From contig NZ_AP024852.1 in NCBI RefSeq assembly GCF_024346715.1, positions 930,001 through 994,000 of the forward strand: a DNA stretch of 64,000 nt, written 5' to 3'. Positions 1-9,809 of this stretch are shown here, one piece after another. Position 1 is the first letter of the stretch, and each line of letters opens with the position of its first letter. Below the pieces are notes generated by a model. That model was not told where the DNA came from and made no database searches. It saw nothing but the letters and a program-made list of their open reading frames with translations. The DNA is from Photobacterium swingsii. GTDB lineage: Bacteria; Pseudomonadota; Gammaproteobacteria; Enterobacterales; Vibrionaceae. The position numbers and the translations under genes are program-made.

Positions 1-1
1 G

Positions 2-1216
2 GAACGTAAAGCTGCTGCACCAGCAAAAGCCGCGCCTGCGAAACCACAAGCGGAAGCAACGGTTCGTGTTGATACCTCAACGCTAGATACCATCATGAAT
101 ATGGTCGGCGAATTGGTACTAGTGCGTAACCGTTTGGTGAGCTTAGGCCTGAATAACAACGACGAAGACATGTCGAAAGCGGTTGCTAACTTAGATGTCG
201 TAACGGCTGATCTGCAAGGCGCGGTAATGAAAACGCGTATGCAACCAATCAAGAAAGTCTTTGGTCGTTTCCCTCGCGTTGTCCGCGATTTAGCGCGTAG
301 CTTGAACAAAGAAATCGTGCTGGAAATGCGTGGTGAAGATACCGATCTTGATAAGAACTTGGTAGAAGCACTCGCCGATCCACTTGTCCACTTAGTGCGT
401 AACTCTGTTGACCACGGTATTGAAATGCCTGCGGTTCGTGAGAAAGAAGGCAAACCTCGTGTTGGTACTGTTCTGCTTTCTGCTTCGCAAGAAGGTGACC
501 ATATTCTACTGACCATCGAAGATGATGGTGGCGGTATGGATCCAGATAAACTGCGTGCGATTGCGGTTGAGCGTGGTGTGATGGATGCGGATGCGGCTTC
601 ACGTATTTCAGATAATGAAGCGTACAACTTGATCTTTGCTCCTGGCTTCTCGACTAAAAAAGAAATTTCTGACATTTCTGGTCGTGGCGTAGGCATGGAC
701 GTGGTTAAAACGGGTATCAACCAGTTAAATGGTTCGATTTTCATCGATTCAGCACTGGGTAAAGGTACACGCATTGACATTAAAGTACCGCTAACGCTTG
801 CGATTCTACCGACCTTGATGGTGGGTGTTGCTGAACAGCCGTTTGCATTGCCATTGGCTAGCGTGAACGAAATTTTCCACCTTGATCTGCGCAAGACCAA
901 TGTGGTGGATGGTCAGCTAACAACGATTGTTAGGGACAAAGCGATTCCATTATTCTACCTCCAAGATTGGTTGAGTGGTGTGGGCTTGCCTAAGCGCGAG
1001 CGCGAGCATGGTCATGTTGTTATTGTACAGCTAGGGCATCAGCGTATTGGCTTTGTGGTTGATACTTTGATTGGCCAAGAAGAAGTGGTTATCAAACCGC
1101 TTGATGAGCTGCTACAAGGTACGCCAGGTATGGCGGGTGCAACGATCACAAGTGATGGTCATATTGCTCTGATTCTTGATGTGCCAAATCTACTAAAGCA
1201 TTACGCAGGCCGTTAA
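2..1216 (+). CDS. cheA: Chemotaxis histidine kinase CheA, C-terminal part (5' end outside window)
   Basis: This is the 3' part of the CheA kinase, which phosphorylates CheY and CheB from polar receptor arrays. The reading frame is open from base 2, so the gene starts before the window; 404 codons are visible. The order is an Ala/Pro/Lys-rich linker, the dimerisation helices (MNMVGELVLVRNRL), the ATP-binding domain with N box (HLVRNSVDHGIE), G1 box (DDGGGMD) and F/G2 boxes (FAPGFSTKK, GRGVGMDVV), and a C-terminal CheW-like regulatory domain. The phosphotransfer His domain is not visible. It is followed after 84 bases by cheB, as in Vibrio chemotaxis operons. The identification is secure. Confidence 0.97.
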   Translation, partial: ERKAAAPAKAAPAKPQAEATVRVDTSTLDTIMNMVGELVLVRNRLVSLGLNNNDEDMSKAVANLDVVTADLQGAVMKTRMQPIKKVFGRFPRVVRDLARSLNKEIVLEMRGEDTDLDKNLVEALADPLVHLVRNSVDHGIEMPAVREKEGKPRVGTVLLSASQEGDHILLTIEDDGGGMDPDKLRAIAVERGVMDADAASRISDNEAYNLIFAPGFSTKKEISDISGRGVGMDVVKTGINQLNGSIFIDSALGKGTRIDIKVPLTLAILPTLMVGVAEQPFALPLASVNEIFHLDLRKTNVVDGQLTTIVRDKAIPLFYLQDWLSGVGLPKREREHGHVVIVQLGHQRIGFVVDTLIGQEEVVIKPLDELLQGTPGMAGATITSDGHIALILDVPNLLKHYAGR

Positions 1217-1240
1217 GAAAACAACAATAAATCAAAAAGG

Positions 1241-1279
1241 TTAGGCGCACAGGCGCCTAATCTTTTACCGGATATCCGG
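1241..1279 (+). promoter_or_regulatory. Hairpin and palindrome between cheA and cheB
   Basis: An 8-bp perfect stem TTAGGCGC/GCGCCTAA with a 4-nt loop (1241-1260) is followed by TCTTTT, so it may act as a weak attenuating terminator or an mRNA-stabilising hairpin. A 12-bp perfect palindrome CCGGATATCCGG follows at 1268-1279, just before the cheB ribosome-binding region. The roles are inferred only from symmetry. Confidence 0.4.
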
Positions 1280-1300
1280 AGCAACAGGACAATAGAATAG

Positions 1301-2455
1301 ATGGCAATTAAAGTATTGGTAGTGGACGACTCAAGTTTTTTCCGTCGTCGTGTGAGTGAAATCATTAACTCAGATCCACAACTGGAAGTAATTGGTAACG
1401 CGGTAAATGGTAAAGAAGCAGTCGATCTTGCAAAGCAACTTCGCCCTGACGTTATTACCATGGATATCGAAATGCCGGTGATGGACGGTATTACGGCTGT
1501 GCGTGAAATTATGAAAAGCACACCGACACCAATCTTAATGTTCTCATCACTAACTCATGATGGTGCCAAAGCAACGCTTGATGCTTTAGATGCTGGTGCG
1601 TTAGATTTTCTTCCTAAAAAGTTTGAAGACATTGCACGTAACCGTGATGAAGCTGTGAGCTTATTACAAAAACGTGTCACTGAAATTGCGCGTAAACGTG
1701 TCATGATGCGCCGCACTGCGACTCGTCCAGTTGCAGCAGCAACAACAGCACGTGAGCCAGCTGCACGTGATAGTGTTCGTCCATTAGCGGCGCGTACCAC
1801 GGCGACAGCAACTCGTACACCTGTCGCTCCTCGTCCAGCGGTGAAAGCGTCAGCAGCACGTTTTAAAGCAACAGGCAAAAAATACCAGTTAATGGCAATT
1901 GGCACCTCAACAGGTGGCCCGGTTGCACTTCAAAAGGTATTAACTAAGTTACCGGCTAATTTTCCATTGCCTATCGTCCTTGTTCAGCATATGCCTGCGA
2001 CGTTCACAGCAGCTTTTGCGGCACGCTTGAATAATCTGTGTAAGATTTCAGTAAAAGAAGCGGCAGATGGTGACGTACTTAAACCTGGCGTGGCTTACTT
2101 AGCTCCCGGTGGTATGCAAATGATGCTAGAAGGCCGCCCTGGTGCGACCCGTGTTCGCATCATTGATGGTGGTGAACGCATGAACTACAAACCATGTGTT
2201 GATGTGACCTTTGGCTCTGCTGCGAAGATTTACCAAGATAAAGTCTTGTCGATGATCCTAACGGGTATGGGTGCTGATGGCCGTGAAGGTTGTCGTATGC
2301 TGAAAAGTAGTGGCTCGACGATTTGGGCACAAGACGAAGAAAGTTGCGTGGTATACGGTATGCCACAAGCTGTTGCAAAAGCCGGTATTTCAACCGAAGA
2401 CTTACCCCTTGAGCGTATCTCTGAGCGAATTCTTGTCGAGTTAGGGCTAGGGTGA
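1301..2455 (+). CDS. cheB: Chemotaxis response regulator and glutamate methylesterase CheB
   Basis: CheB removes methyl groups from (and deamidates) chemoreceptors when phosphorylated by CheA. The N-terminal receiver domain carries the acidic pair D9/D10 and the phospho-acceptor D55 (in [12 protein letters not shown]). An Arg/Ala/Thr/Pro-rich linker spans roughly residues 137-193. The C-terminal esterase domain has the catalytic Ser motif GTSTGGP (S203), the histidine in QHMP, and the aspartate in GMGADG. At 384 residues it is slightly longer than E. coli CheB because of the long low-complexity linker. It lies between cheA and parC in the same operon. Confidence 0.97.
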   Translation: MAIKVLVVDDSSFFRRRVSEIINSDPQLEVIGNAVNGKEAVDLAKQLRPDVITMDIEMPVMDGITAVREIMKSTPTPILMFSSLTHDGAKATLDALDAGALDFLPKKFEDIARNRDEAVSLLQKRVTEIARKRVMMRRTATRPVAAATTAREPAARDSVRPLAARTTATATRTPVAPRPAVKASAARFKATGKKYQLMAIGTSTGGPVALQKVLTKLPANFPLPIVLVQHMPATFTAAFAARLNNLCKISVKEAADGDVLKPGVAYLAPGGMQMMLEGRPGATRVRIIDGGERMNYKPCVDVTFGSAAKIYQDKVLSMILTGMGADGREGCRMLKSSGSTIWAQDEESCVVYGMPQAVAKAGISTEDLPLERISERILVELGLG

Positions 2456-2465
2456 GGAGCACCAC

Positions 2466-3234
2466 GTGTTAGTTTGGAGCATAGCTAACCAAAAAGGTGG
2501 TGTTGGTAAAACAACGACAACCGTTTCGCTTGCTGGGTTACTTAGCGAGCGAAACAAGCGTGTCTTGTTGGTTGATACCGATCCGCACGCTTCGTTGAGT
2601 ACCTATTTGAACATCGACTCAGATCATGTGCCTGCGAGCTTATTTGATCTGTTCCAGCTTACTGATATTAACCGTAACACCGTGATGCCGCTCATCATGC
2701 AAACGGCATATGAAGGAATTGATATTATTCCTGCACATATGTCGTTAGCGACACTAGATCGTGTGATGGGAAGCCGTGGTGGTATGGGGTTGGTGCTTAA
2801 AAAAGCATTGCGTAGCTTGGCAGATGATTATGATTATGTATTGATCGATTGTCCTCCAATTCTTGGCGTGATGATGGTGAATGCGTTAGCGGCAAGTGAC
2901 CGTATCTTGATCCCGGTACAGACTGAGTTTCTGGCCATGAAAGGGCTAGAGCGTATGATGCGTACACTGCATATCATGCAAAAGTCGCAGCCTAATGGGT
3001 TCAAAGTAACCATAGTACCGACTATGTACGATAAGCGAACACGTGCATCTTTGCAGACTTTACAAGAGCTTAAAGTACGTTTTCCAGAGCAAGTGTGGGC
3101 ATCGGCGGTGCCAATCGATACCAAGTTCCGTGATGCCAGCATCAAGCATATGCCACCGTCATACTTTGCACGCAGCTGTCGTGGTGTCTTCGCGTATAAA
3201 ACATTATTAAATTATCTCCTGCGGTTAGAACAAG

Positions 3235-3245
<11 letters not shown>
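2466..3245 (+). CDS. parC: ParA-like ATPase ParC (polar chemotaxis array positioning)
   Basis: This is a ParA/MinD-type ATPase of 259 residues. The deviant Walker A motif is NQKGGVGKTTT near residues 8-18, and a VLIDCPPILG segment forms the Walker A'/B region. In Vibrio cholerae the ATPase encoded in the che operon between cheB and parP (ParC) recruits chemotaxis arrays to the old pole; the same position here supports that role rather than chromosome partition. The start is GTG, and its end overlaps parP by 11 bases. No ParB or parS partner is visible nearby. Confidence 0.9.
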
Positions 3246-4761
<1,516 letters not shown>

Positions 4762-4783
4762 GTAGGCCCAAAGAGGAAACAGC

Positions 4784-5275
4784 ATGTCGCAGGTTAGTGT
4801 AGCCGAAATTCAAAAAGAAGACGGCGATCAAGTATTACAGTGGGTTACTTTCCAGCTGGAAGATGAAACTTACGGTATTAACGTAATGCAGGTACGCGAA
4901 GTACTGCGTTATTCTGAAATTGCACCCGTACCAGGTGCGCCAGACTACGTAATTGGTATTATCAACCTACGTGGTAATGTTGTAACGGTTATTGATACCC
5001 GCTCTCGCTTTGGCTTAATGCCTGGTGAGATTTCTGACAATACGCGTATCGTAATTATTGAAGCAGAAAAGCAAGTGATTGGTATTTTGGTTGATAGTGT
5101 TGCGGAAGTGGTTTACCTACGTAGCTCTGAAATCGACACAACGCCAAGCGTTGGTACTGAAGAAAGTGCTAAGTTTATTCAAGGTGTGAGCAACCGTGAT
5201 GGCGAGCTATTGATCCTTGTTGATTTGAACAAGCTGCTTAGTGATGACGAATGGGACGAGATGGCGTACCTATAA
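4784..5275 (+). CDS. cheW: Chemotaxis coupling protein CheW
   Basis: CheW couples receptors to CheA in the chemosensory array. The 163-residue sequence is a single CheW domain with typical segments: FQLEDETYGINVMQVREVLR near the N terminus, PGAPDYVIGIINLRGNVVTVID in the middle, and GILVDSVAEVV towards the C terminus. It is the canonical small coupling protein, distinct from the CheW-like tail of parP just upstream. It is 22 bases downstream of parP and its stop codon overlaps the start of the next gene (TAATG). Confidence 0.97.
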   Translation: MSQVSVAEIQKEDGDQVLQWVTFQLEDETYGINVMQVREVLRYSEIAPVPGAPDYVIGIINLRGNVVTVIDTRSRFGLMPGEISDNTRIVIIEAEKQVIGILVDSVAEVVYLRSSEIDTTPSVGTEESAKFIQGVSNRDGELLILVDLNKLLSDDEWDEMAYL

Positions 5276-5706
5276 TGCTAAATTTGGTCATGCAATGGTT
5301 ACCTCTAGGTATCTCATTGATTGCGCTTGTATTACTGTTTGTACTGCTTGGTCGTGAGCGAAAAGCCCGTTTGGCGTTAGAAGCTAAATTTTCGGCGATG
5401 GAGCTTGTAGCCAAAAATGCACGTCAGCAGCATGAAAGCCTTACTAAGCAGTTTAATGAACTGCGTGTAGGCACTATGGGTATGAGTCAAAAAATGGCCG
5501 AAATCGCTGAGCATCAAGAAGCGTTAGCAGACCGCCAAAGTGAGATATCCATGCAAGACCCTGATGGGCGCTTGTACAGCCGAGCCAACAAAATGGTTGA
5601 GTTAGGTGCCGATATCAACGAACTGATGGAAGAGTGTGATTTGCCGAAAGCAGAAGCTGAATTGCTAATGCGTTTACAACAAATATCACAAACCCGTCGT
5701 CGCTAA
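5275..5706 (+). CDS. DUF2802 family protein with one membrane helix and a coiled coil
   Basis: A small protein of about 143 residues begins at the ATG that overlaps the cheW stop codon; an upstream in-frame start would run into cheW. It has an N-terminal hydrophobic helix (QWLPLGISLIALVLLFVLL), a charged coiled coil, and a C-terminal helix-turn-helix-like segment (DINELMEECDLPKAEAELL) as in DUF2802 proteins. DUF2802 genes sit at this place, after cheW, in Vibrionaceae. Its molecular role is not known; the context suggests array or polar function. Confidence 0.85.
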   Translation: MLNLVMQWLPLGISLIALVLLFVLLGRERKARLALEAKFSAMELVAKNARQQHESLTKQFNELRVGTMGMSQKMAEIAEHQEALADRQSEISMQDPDGRLYSRANKMVELGADINELMEECDLPKAEAELLMRLQQISQTRRR

Positions 5707-5721
5707 TCATACGGCTTGTTG

Positions 5722-6018
5722 TTATACGACAGTATTGATGTTTTCAGACCCTTCCCAGCCGGGAGGGGTTTTTCCGTTTATGAACCATGAAAAAGCGATC
5801 AGCTCTGCAATGATGACGTAGAGTTGTTCTGGAATTGTGTCACCGACTTTGAGTTTATCTAGATACTCCAATAGCACCGGATCTTCGTGGATCAGCCCAC
5901 CTTGTTGCTTAACTTGCTCGATAATATGCTCGGCAAGTTGATCAACACCTTTACTGGTTACTTGTGGGGTAGTGCGGCCGTCATAATGCAACGCCACAGC
6001 ATGCTTTGAATAACTCAT
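5722..6018 (-). CDS. FlhB C-terminal-domain-like protein (EscU/YscU family)
   Basis: This 98-residue soluble protein resembles the part of flagellar export switch protein FlhB that lies just after its autocleavage site: AVALHYD near the N terminus, then PQVTSKGVDQLAEHI, and a late IAELIAFSWF segment. The autocleavage NPTH motif and the membrane domain are absent. Such stand-alone FlhB-C homologues occur in many flagellated bacteria, and one has been shown to replace the FlhB C-terminal fragment in Salmonella. It overlaps the upstream FliK-like gene by four bases (ATGA), so the two are translated together. Confidence 0.85.
   Translation of the reverse strand: MSYSKHAVALHYDGRTTPQVTSKGVDQLAEHIIEQVKQQGGLIHEDPVLLEYLDKLKVGDTIPEQLYVIIAELIAFSWFINGKTPPGWEGSENINTVV
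5748..5773 (+). terminator. Intrinsic terminator of the chemotaxis operon, inside an antisense gene
   Basis: A 9-bp stem ACCCTTCCC/GGGAGGGGT (one G-T wobble) with loop AGCC is followed by five T. It lies 42 bases after the DUF2802 stop codon but inside the C-terminal coding region of the opposite-strand FlhB-like gene. Confidence 0.75.
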
Positions 6019-6872
6019 ATTTTAGCGATCAGTCCTGTGTAGGTCGCACTTTCACCGGAATCATACGCTTTACTTGTTTGTTTGAAAGTAATGTTTGATG
6101 TTGCGATGCCGAGTGATTGCATTCGATGAGTGAGGTGCGGTGCAAGTAGCTCTGTACGTTGGAGTAGTTGCGGTGAAGTGCTACTGAACAGTAAATTCAA
6201 TTGTTCATTCTTCCACACTGCTTTGGTGATTAAAGATTCACTCTTACCAATAGGGAGAGTGAGGTTGATATGCCAAGTGTCCTCTTTCTCATTTTCTTTG
6301 TGTTTCCTCTTCGTATTTTCCCGCCACACATGAAGTTTGATTTCTCGTCCTTGCGCCTGAGTTAAGTGCAGTTGTAATACGTTCAGTATATCAGTATCAG
6401 GTTGAGGACTCAGTGCTAGTCGCTGTTCGGCTGCTAATCGAAGCAAGGCTTTAAATTCATTTTGCTCATGCGTTGAGAGATCGGATAGCCATAGATTAAG
6501 CGTACTATTAGGTGTTGATAGCTGTTGAAGGAGCACTTTTATTGCTGATTGCCCCGCACCTTGTTGGAGCCAAGGGATCATTGCTGCTTGATTCTTCGGC
6601 AAAAGAAGCTGAGAGAAGATTTGCTGAGTCAAGTTTTGCGGTGCGGTTAACGTGCCATTAAGTGACGACAAAAGTGCAACGAAACGTTGCAGAGCCGGTA
6701 AGTTTGTTAATAACTGATGGAGCTGAGATTGGGTTGTTTGTTGTACTACTTTGGTGGTAACTGGTTGACTTGTATCAATTACTTTAGTGTTTAATTGCAC
6801 TTTATCTGTATTGACTTGTCTATCGCTAGGTACTATAGCCATTAACGTTTTGTTGATGTGTACAGGGTTCAC
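6015..6872 (-). CDS. FliK-like flagellar hook-length control family protein
   Basis: This 285-residue protein is Gln/Leu/Thr-rich with a disordered N-terminal half. Its C-terminal half resembles the FliK hook-length control domain (NLTLPIGKSESLITKAVW, then a beta segment and a helix ending LTHRMQSLGI). FliK and FlhB interact to switch export substrates, so a FliK-like gene directly before a FlhB-C-like gene is meaningful. It is shorter than typical FliK and is not in a flagellar operon here. It may modulate the switch or be an accessory paralogue. The family call is moderately sure; the function is inferred. Confidence 0.72.
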   Translation of the reverse strand: MNPVHINKTLMAIVPSDRQVNTDKVQLNTKVIDTSQPVTTKVVQQTTQSQLHQLLTNLPALQRFVALLSSLNGTLTAPQNLTQQIFSQLLLPKNQAAMIPWLQQGAGQSAIKVLLQQLSTPNSTLNLWLSDLSTHEQNEFKALLRLAAEQRLALSPQPDTDILNVLQLHLTQAQGREIKLHVWRENTKRKHKENEKEDTWHINLTLPIGKSESLITKAVWKNEQLNLLFSSTSPQLLQRTELLAPHLTHRMQSLGIATSNITFKQTSKAYDSGESATYTGLIAKI

Positions 6873-6980
6873 AAATACTTACCTTCATCAGTAATCTAGA
6901 TAACTGGGTCGCTAACAATATGTCGGCCCAGTGTGGTAATATGCGTGCTTAATTGTGTCACCTAGGATACATCATTTCGT

Positions 6981-7631
6981 ATGTTGTCAGTAGAAAAGCT
7001 AAGCTGTATTCGTGATGAACGGGTACTGTTCGATGACTTAACTTTTACCGTTGAAAACGGTGAGTTAGTGCAGATCGAGGGCCATAATGGTGCGGGGAAA
7101 ACCACGTTACTCCGTATTATTGCGGGGTTAGGGAATGCAGATGAAGGCAAGGTTTGCTGGAATCAAGAAGACATTCTCAGTGCCCGTGAAGAATTTCACC
7201 AAGAGTTGCTCTTCTTAGGGCACCAAACGGGTGTTAAACGTGAACTGACAGCGTTTGAGAATTTAGCGTTTTTCCAAGCGATGCACACCGAAGTAGGTGA
7301 CTCGCCATTGGAAGGTCATGCGCAGGTTTCTGGTGAAAATGCCTTGTGGCAAGCATTAGCGCATGTTGGCTTGGCTGGGCGTGAAGATGTCCCCGCGGGA
7401 CAGCTCTCTGCAGGGCAGCAACGACGCGTTGCTTTGGCAAGGCTATGGATAAGTAATCATCGATTGTGGGTGCTTGATGAACCCCTCACAGCGATTGATA
7501 AACAAGGTGTTCGTGTTTTAGAGCGTTTGTTTTTAGCACATGCCCAGCGAGGCGGCATTGTGTTGCTGACGACACACCAAGATATGTTTACAGACAGTGA
7601 TCAACTAAGAAAAATAAAATTGGGGCAGTAA
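6981..7631 (+). CDS. ccmA: Heme exporter ATP-binding subunit CcmA
   Basis: This is the ATPase of the CcmABCD complex, which releases heme-loaded CcmE during cytochrome c maturation. The 216-residue ABC domain has Walker [10 protein letters not shown] near residue 34, signature LSAGQQRR, and Walker [13 protein letters not shown]. It starts the nine-gene ccm operon that continues to 14071. The start ATG at 6981 matches the N terminus of the family. Confidence 0.97.
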   Translation: MLSVEKLSCIRDERVLFDDLTFTVENGELVQIEGHNGAGKTTLLRIIAGLGNADEGKVCWNQEDILSAREEFHQELLFLGHQTGVKRELTAFENLAFFQAMHTEVGDSPLEGHAQVSGENALWQALAHVGLAGREDVPAGQLSAGQQRRVALARLWISNHRLWVLDEPLTAIDKQGVRVLERLFLAHAQRGGIVLLTTHQDMFTDSDQLRKIKLGQ

Positions 7632-7636
7632 GCCGA

Positions 7637-8305
7637 ATGTTGAATGCTATTTCTCAGGTTATTCGTCGAGAGTTATTAATCGCTTTTCGTCGTCAGGCTG
7701 ATGTTTTTAACCCGTTGTGGTTTTTTATTATCGTGATTACCTTATTTCCATTAGGGATAGGGCCAGAGCCTAACTTACTAGCGCGTATAGCACCTGGGAT
7801 TGTTTGGGTTGCGGCACTATTAGCGGCGCTATTATCACTTGAGCGTTTGTTTCGTGACGATTATGCCGACGGTTCATTAGAACAAATGATGTTAATGCCA
7901 ACACCGCTACCGGTTTTGGCATTAGCGAAAATGTTAGCACACTGGTTGTTAACGGGTGTGCCACTATTAATCATAAGCCCTTTACTGGCGATTTTACTGT
8001 CATTGGACTGGGCAACGTGGAAAGCGGTGGTGCTGACCCTGTTAATTGGTACACCAACGTTGAGTTTTCTAGGCGCAATCGGGGTAGCATTAACTGTTGG
8101 ATTGCGCAAAGGTGGCGTTTTATTGAGTTTGCTCATATTGCCGCTGTATATACCTGTGCTTATATTTGCAACCTCAGCGATAGATGCTGCAAGTTTAGGT
8201 ATGCCATACAATGGCCAATTAGCCCTAATGGGGGCCATGTTGGTCGCATCAGCAACATTATCGCCGTTTGCGGTTGCTGCATCGTTGAGAATTAGCGTGA
8301 ACTGA
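7637..8305 (+). CDS. ccmB: Heme exporter permease subunit CcmB
   Basis: CcmB is the membrane partner of CcmA in the ABC complex that resolves holo-CcmE. The 222-residue protein has about six predicted transmembrane segments and the family N terminus (VIRRELLIAFRRQADVFNPL, with the expected LLSLERLFRDDYADGSLEQM loop). It begins six bases after ccmA. A 76-base gap before ccmC carries no clear terminator. Confidence 0.97.
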   Translation: MLNAISQVIRRELLIAFRRQADVFNPLWFFIIVITLFPLGIGPEPNLLARIAPGIVWVAALLAALLSLERLFRDDYADGSLEQMMLMPTPLPVLALAKMLAHWLLTGVPLLIISPLLAILLSLDWATWKAVVLTLLIGTPTLSFLGAIGVALTVGLRKGGVLLSLLILPLYIPVLIFATSAIDAASLGMPYNGQLALMGAMLVASATLSPFAVAASLRISVN

Positions 8306-8381
8306 TTGCAGCCTTCGTGGTTGCGGTGAGTAATATAATTATATTTATAACTGTTACATTTAGACTGAGTAGAGTTGATTT

Positions 8382-9113
8382 ATGTGGAAGTGGCTACATC
8401 CCTACGCAAAAGCTGAAAACTGCTACCGCCTGTGCGGCAAGTTGTTACCTTGGTTTTCCGTTATCGCATTGATATCTATTATCGCAGGTTCCGTTTGGGG
8501 GCTGGCCTACGCGCCGAGTGATTATCAGCAAGGCGATAGTTTCCGTATTATTTACCTGCACGTGCCGGCTGCAATCTGGTCAATGGGCGCATACATGTCG
8601 ATGGCGATTGCCGCTTTCATTGGCTTAGTATGGCAAATTCGCCTATCAGACATGGCTGCTGCTGCAATGGCACCTATTGGTGCTGTGTTTACCTTTATTG
8701 CACTGTTAACAGGGGCTATTTGGGGTAAACCTATGTGGGGCGCTTGGTGGGTATGGGATGCTCGCCTGACTTCTGAATTGATTCTTCTATTTTTATACCT
8801 TGGCGTTATCGCACTGTACAGCGCCTTTGATGATCAAAAAACAGCAGCAAAAGCAGCGGGTATCCTTGCGATTGTTGGTGTGATCAACCTGCCAATCATT
8901 CACTTCTCAGTCGAGTGGTGGAATACCTTGCATCAAGGTGCAACCATTACCAAATTTGATAAACCATCGATGGACAGCTCAATGTTGTGGCCGCTATTGC
9001 TCAACATTATCGGCTTTGCATGTTTCTTTGGTGCGGTGACATTAGTTCGTTTGCGCAGTGAAATCATTGCACGAGAAAGCCATCGCCCTTGGGTCCGTCA
9101 GTTAGTAAAGTGA
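8382..9113 (+). CDS. ccmC: Heme transporter/handling protein CcmC
   Basis: CcmC is a six-helix inner-membrane protein that presents heme to CcmE. The tryptophan-rich WWD motif is seen as WGAWWVWDARLTSELIL, and the flanking heme-ligand histidines occur in IIYLHVPAAIW and HFSVEWWNTLHQ. Length (243 residues) is normal. It is followed after seven bases by ccmD. Confidence 0.97.
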   Translation: MWKWLHPYAKAENCYRLCGKLLPWFSVIALISIIAGSVWGLAYAPSDYQQGDSFRIIYLHVPAAIWSMGAYMSMAIAAFIGLVWQIRLSDMAAAAMAPIGAVFTFIALLTGAIWGKPMWGAWWVWDARLTSELILLFLYLGVIALYSAFDDQKTAAKAAGILAIVGVINLPIIHFSVEWWNTLHQGATITKFDKPSMDSSMLWPLLLNIIGFACFFGAVTLVRLRSEIIARESHRPWVRQLVK

Positions 9114-9120
9114 GGAAAGT

Positions 9121-9327
9121 ATGCATTTTGAATCATTTAGCGACTTTTTAGCTATGGGTGGCTATGCCACTTACGTCTGGAGCGCTTACGGCATCTCTTT
9201 CCTTGCGATGCTTTGGATCTTATTGTCTAGTTTACAAAAAAAGCGCCGCTTAATGGCGGAGCTTAAAAACAAAATTGCGCGTGAGCAGCGTATTGAAGAT
9301 GCGAAAAAACTGGAGAACACATTATGA
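9121..9327 (+). CDS. ccmD: Heme exporter small subunit CcmD
   Basis: CcmD is a 68-residue single-helix membrane protein that stabilises the CcmABC-CcmE complex. It has the family pattern: [19 protein letters not shown] leading into one transmembrane helix and then a basic, charged cytoplasmic tail (KKRRL). It overlaps ccmE by four bases (ATGA). Confidence 0.95.
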   Translation: MHFESFSDFLAMGGYATYVWSAYGISFLAMLWILLSSLQKKRRLMAELKNKIAREQRIEDAKKLENTL

Positions 9328-9809
9328 ACCCGAGACGTAAAAAGCGCTTAACCTTAGTGTTAGCGTTGGTCGTTGGCCTCGGTGCAACTGTTGGTTTAAT
9401 GCTGTATGCATTGAACCAAAATATGGACTTGTTCTATACCCCAACAGAGCTTGTAAACGGCAAACCTGATGGCACCAAGCCAGAAGTAGGTCAGCGTTTA
9501 CGTATAGGTGGTATGGTCGTTGCGGGTTCTGTTAATCGTGACCCTCAGTCGTTACAGGTGAGCTTTGATGTGGCAGATATTGGTCCGTCAGTCACAGTGA
9601 CCTATGACGGTATCTTGCCTGATCTGTTCCGTGAAGGTCAGGGTATTGTTGCTCAGGGTGTATTGGTTAACCCTACAACTGTTGAAGCGCATGAAGTGTT
9701 AGCGAAGCATGATGAAGAATACATGCCGCCTGAAGTTGCTGCGGCAATGGAAAAAACACATGCGCCACTTGAGTATTCAAAAGAACAAAAGCAAGGTAGT
9801 ACACAATGA
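9324..9809 (+). CDS. ccmE: Periplasmic heme chaperone CcmE
   Basis: CcmE binds heme covalently through a conserved histidine and passes it to CcmF/H. The 161-residue protein has an N-terminal signal anchor, the beta-barrel domain ([13 protein letters not shown]) and the heme-binding histidine H129 in [10 protein letters not shown], equivalent to H130 of E. coli. It overlaps ccmF by four bases. Confidence 0.97.
   Translation: MNPRRKKRLTLVLALVVGLGATVGLMLYALNQNMDLFYTPTELVNGKPDGTKPEVGQRLRIGGMVVAGSVNRDPQSLQVSFDVADIGPSVTVTYDGILPDLFREGQGIVAQGVLVNPTTVEAHEVLAKHDEEYMPPEVAAAMEKTHAPLEYSKEQKQGSTQ

Noticed and set aside
8017..8295. Plus-strand open frame inside ccmB
   Set aside because: Overlaps the well-supported ccmB frame and has no recognisable features.
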